From: Branchinecta lynchi
Lineage: Eukaryota; Arthropoda; Branchiopoda; Anostraca; Branchinectidae
Direction: 5' to 3'
NCBI GenBank assembly: GCA_023053575.1
Contig: JAKZAP010000004.1
Location: 20,951,675 to 21,015,674 of the forward strand
Length of the DNA: 64,000 nt
Below are positions 62,301-64,000 of the stretch, one piece after another. The stretch's first letter is position 1. The number at the start of each line of letters is the position of its first letter. The notes beneath the pieces were generated by a model. That model was not told the DNA's origin, made no database searches, and saw only the letters and a list, made by a program, of their open reading frames with translations. Both the position numbers and the translations under genes were made by a program.

Positions 62301-63613
62301 CCCACCCCCACTTGGTTCAGGGGCAATTGGGCCCATATTGCCCATTTTTTAATGTTTTTAATTTGACAATAAGTGAGATAAGGCGATGAAATTCTGTGCT
62401 TTTGGATCATAGGGACCGGGGAGAGTTGAACCACCCCAACCTCCCCGTTCATGGGCAAGTGGGTCCAAAATCGCCCATGAAAAAAGTGTTTGACCCGTGA
62501 CTGGAATCAAACTCTAAGCTGCTATACTTGAGGAAAGAAGGTGCAAATACGCATTTTGATGGGTCCCGACCCCCCCCCCCCCCCCCCCCCCCCTCCCGTT
62601 CATTGGCAGCTGGGCACAGATTTTCCATGAGTGAAGTTCGTCTATGACAGGTCTCAAGTCCAACTCTTGTATATTTTCGGAGACATATCTATGGATGAGG
62701 ATTTGGTGTAACTTCAACAAATAAGACGACGCGACGTACTTTAATCTTTAATGAACAGTTGGAAACTGGACTATTTTGTCATATGATCGATGATCCGTTC
62801 TTAACGAATTGTAACATTTGTGACAGAGGGGGCATTAGTCTGCTACACATTGGTTTATTGCTCTTGTTATTACCTTGCTAATGAGCAAGAGGTTTAAAGT
62901 TCGGGACTGGCAGGCAGACCATACAGAGTTCGAACAAATGCTATTCGTGCATATCTTCAGCATTTCTTTGGATTTATACTAGCGGTTTGTTTACATTTAA
63001 AGCTTTTAAGGGGGGTGATTACAAGGTTATTTCAATACTTGTTTGGTTATTGGGGAAGAGAAATGTCTTGGTTCTAAAGCTGTTTGTATATGAATGTGAT
63101 AAACATTTTACTTTTACACTCCTGCGATGGTCGTAACGAGAATTTTTCTTACTCTCAATATCGGCTCAGTGTACACTCTTGATATGTCAGATAGCTACCC
63201 GAGTCAAGTTTGAGTCAAGTTTTCTGTTCCTTTAAGCGGGCATAACAATGTCTATTCTGCCAAGGAAGCATTCTTCACTTCTGCTAAAACTATTTGTTGC
63301 ATCTGAGGGTTCCCAAATGGCCAAGAGACAAACCGCATTCATCAATCCCTACCAGTGGTATCTGGATCATTGTCACTCTGGTCTTTTTTTTTTTTTACAA
63401 TTTGAATGTTACCCGGAGCCACGTTCCAGGCAAGCTCAATTCTTTCGGCCCGAACAAAAATGGAGAAACAAAAAGCCACCTACCAAGAATCACTTCTGGT
63501 GCGCGATAATGTCTCGTGGAAACAATAGTGGAGTGATGCTCATGGTCGAACGTTGCACTTCCGAAGTCTATGAGACGAACATCTGTTCGCTTCACGCGTC
63601 GGATATCTCGTTT
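59193..63613 (-). CDS. CLK: CLK/Doa-type LAMMER kinase (partial, three 3' coding exons)
   Basis: This is a dual-specificity nuclear kinase that phosphorylates SR splicing factors. Exons: 63613-63484, 60190-59940, 59375-59193, giving 187 codons plus stop. All junctions are GT-AG with matching phase. They cover kinase subdomains VII to [65 protein letters not shown] (the LAMMER signature, here [11 protein letters not shown]), [15 protein letters not shown], then [20 protein letters not shown] and HHPFF. The protein ends ERSHSLSR, as in fly Doa. The ATP-binding lobe, catalytic HxD loop and N-terminal RS domain are beyond the right edge. It is convergent with the adaptor gene. The identity as a CLK is secure; which paralogue is not. 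Confidence 0.96.
59940..60190 (-). CDS. CLK: CLK exon with LAMMER motif
   Basis: The acceptor TAATTCCAG precedes AACTTGGGTGGTCC at 60190. The donor CTGAAG|GTGAGT follows 59940. It is 251 nt: it completes a Glu codon, then [70 protein letters not shown]. It leaves phase 0. Confidence 0.97.
60191..61860. other. CLK intron, left part
   Basis: No repeat family or exon was recognised. About 61803-61855 has a weak tRNA-like look (TGGTAGTCAAGATG ... GTGCTCGATTCC), too poor to call. Confidence 0.5.
61862..62720 (+). repeat. Family C dispersed repeat, second copy
   Basis: 'tttttagtggagtgttccttggagcaatccactattgcgac' at the left matches 3238-3272. Modules 'ttggggtctagttgtgcc', 'cttcaggggcgaatgggcccagattgccca' and 'gatatcaagttgaaacttggtagg' follow in the same order. 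A C-run of about 23 is at 62571-62593. It lies in the CLK intron. Confidence 0.85.
62721..63483. other. CLK intron, right part
   Basis: Nothing recognisable apart from AT-rich sequence. Confidence 0.4.
63484..63613 (-). CDS. CLK: CLK exon with DFG and APE motifs
   Basis: The acceptor TTTTTTTGCAG precedes AAACGAGATATCCG at 63613. The donor CTTG|GTAGGT follows 63484. It is 130 nt: [20 protein letters not shown], then [20 protein letters not shown] and VIL, leaving one base. The DFG (metal-binding) and APE (activation-segment end) motifs are intact. It enters in phase 0. Confidence 0.96.
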
Positions 63614-63679
63614 CTGCAAAAAAAATTCGAAGTTAGGAAGTTGACAGACATGCAAAAAGGCTTGAAGAATTCCAATCAA

Positions 63680-64000
63680 AACAAGAGCTACGAGCTCATA
63701 TAACACTTGTTACGGGTACGTGGTGCGAGAAAGCAGATGCGAACATCGCGAACACCCCAAGAACTTCAACCCCCCAGGGATCGGACCTAGAAATAGGATT
63801 ATATAGTTTCACTTGAGTCTGAGCGTTTCCGGCATCGCCTCGGATCATCTAGAGCAAAAGACTACCTTCCAAGTTTAAATCCATTCGTTCAATCCCTAGA
63901 CGTGATCACAGTATTTCCGGTAACCACCCTTCAACTCCTCCTACCACACCCAAATCTGGTTCGGACTTCGGACACATAAATGGGTCATCCAAAGCATCTT
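63680..64000 (-). repeat. Family G repeat copy (minus), running off the window
   Basis: Starts with the reversed right terminus 'aacaagagctacgagctcatataacacttgttacggg' and continues with 'cttgagtctgagcgtttccggc', 'ccttccaagttt' and C-rich modules, the reverse of 50.6-51.3 kb. It lies immediately upstream of the DFG exon, in the preceding CLK intron. Confidence 0.85.

Overview
This is a eukaryotic, animal-type nuclear segment. Three protein-coding genes are split by GT-AG introns and sit in a repeat-dense background of DNA transposons, LINE fragments, tandem arrays and very long G or C runs. There is no operon structure, Shine-Dalgarno pattern or CRISPR array. The genes point to a metazoan, most likely an invertebrate; I cannot name the species. 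The CLK protein ends in ERSHSLSR, like fly Doa, which is suggestive but not decisive.

Genes, left to right. (1) ETFDH, minus strand, 6299-16137: four internal exons of electron-transfer-flavoprotein:ubiquinone oxidoreductase. The 3' half lies off the left edge, and the first exon was not found. (2) A possible lone minus-strand exon at 21059-21172, unidentified. (3) A complete eight-exon plus-strand gene, 34667-56614, 785 codons, recovered by matching every splice phase. It encodes a membrane adaptor resembling vertebrate PAG1/Cbp: a short ectodomain, one membrane segment, a CxC palmitoylation-type motif, proline-rich SH3 ligands, 31 tyrosines mostly in YxxV/I/L contexts, and a C-terminal PDZ ligand. 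Three tyrosine pairs have ITAM spacing, and two of them fit the full ITAM consensus. This is the most interesting object in the window. (4) A LAMMER/CLK dual-specificity kinase, minus strand, 59193-63613: the three 3' coding exons. Genes 3 and 4 converge with about 2.6 kb between their stop codons.

Mobile DNA. Several elements are delimited to the base by target-site duplications (TSDs). There are hAT-type elements with 8-bp TSDs at 16804-20588 (with a transposase relic), 37823-40298, 52873-54370 and 30574-30876. Three copies of a 305-310 bp MITE have 3-bp TSDs (10631, 15472, 29630). A TA-flanked mariner-like MITE is at 23771, a MITE with an ATA TSD at 20637, and a complex fold-back element at 23989-25386. 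LINE fragments belong to at least four families, each with its own 3' microsatellite tail: (TAATC)n, (TTGA)n, (TTAC)n and (ATATG)n.

Four dispersed repeat families are named here for convenience. Family G has GATGAAACTTGG modules and G-tracts, and dominates introns 2 and 4 of the adaptor gene. Family B has about 136-bp CCGGATTCCGG units, with its main array in an ETFDH intron. Family C has 'CAGGGGCAATTGGGCCC' modules at 3.2 and 61.9 kb. Family X has 'GCAAAACCCTTGAGGCAAAA' modules. How the genes relate: ETFDH is mitochondrial housekeeping, the adaptor is probably a tyrosine-kinase scaffold at the plasma membrane, and CLK is a nuclear splicing-factor kinase. Nothing suggests that the three are functionally linked.
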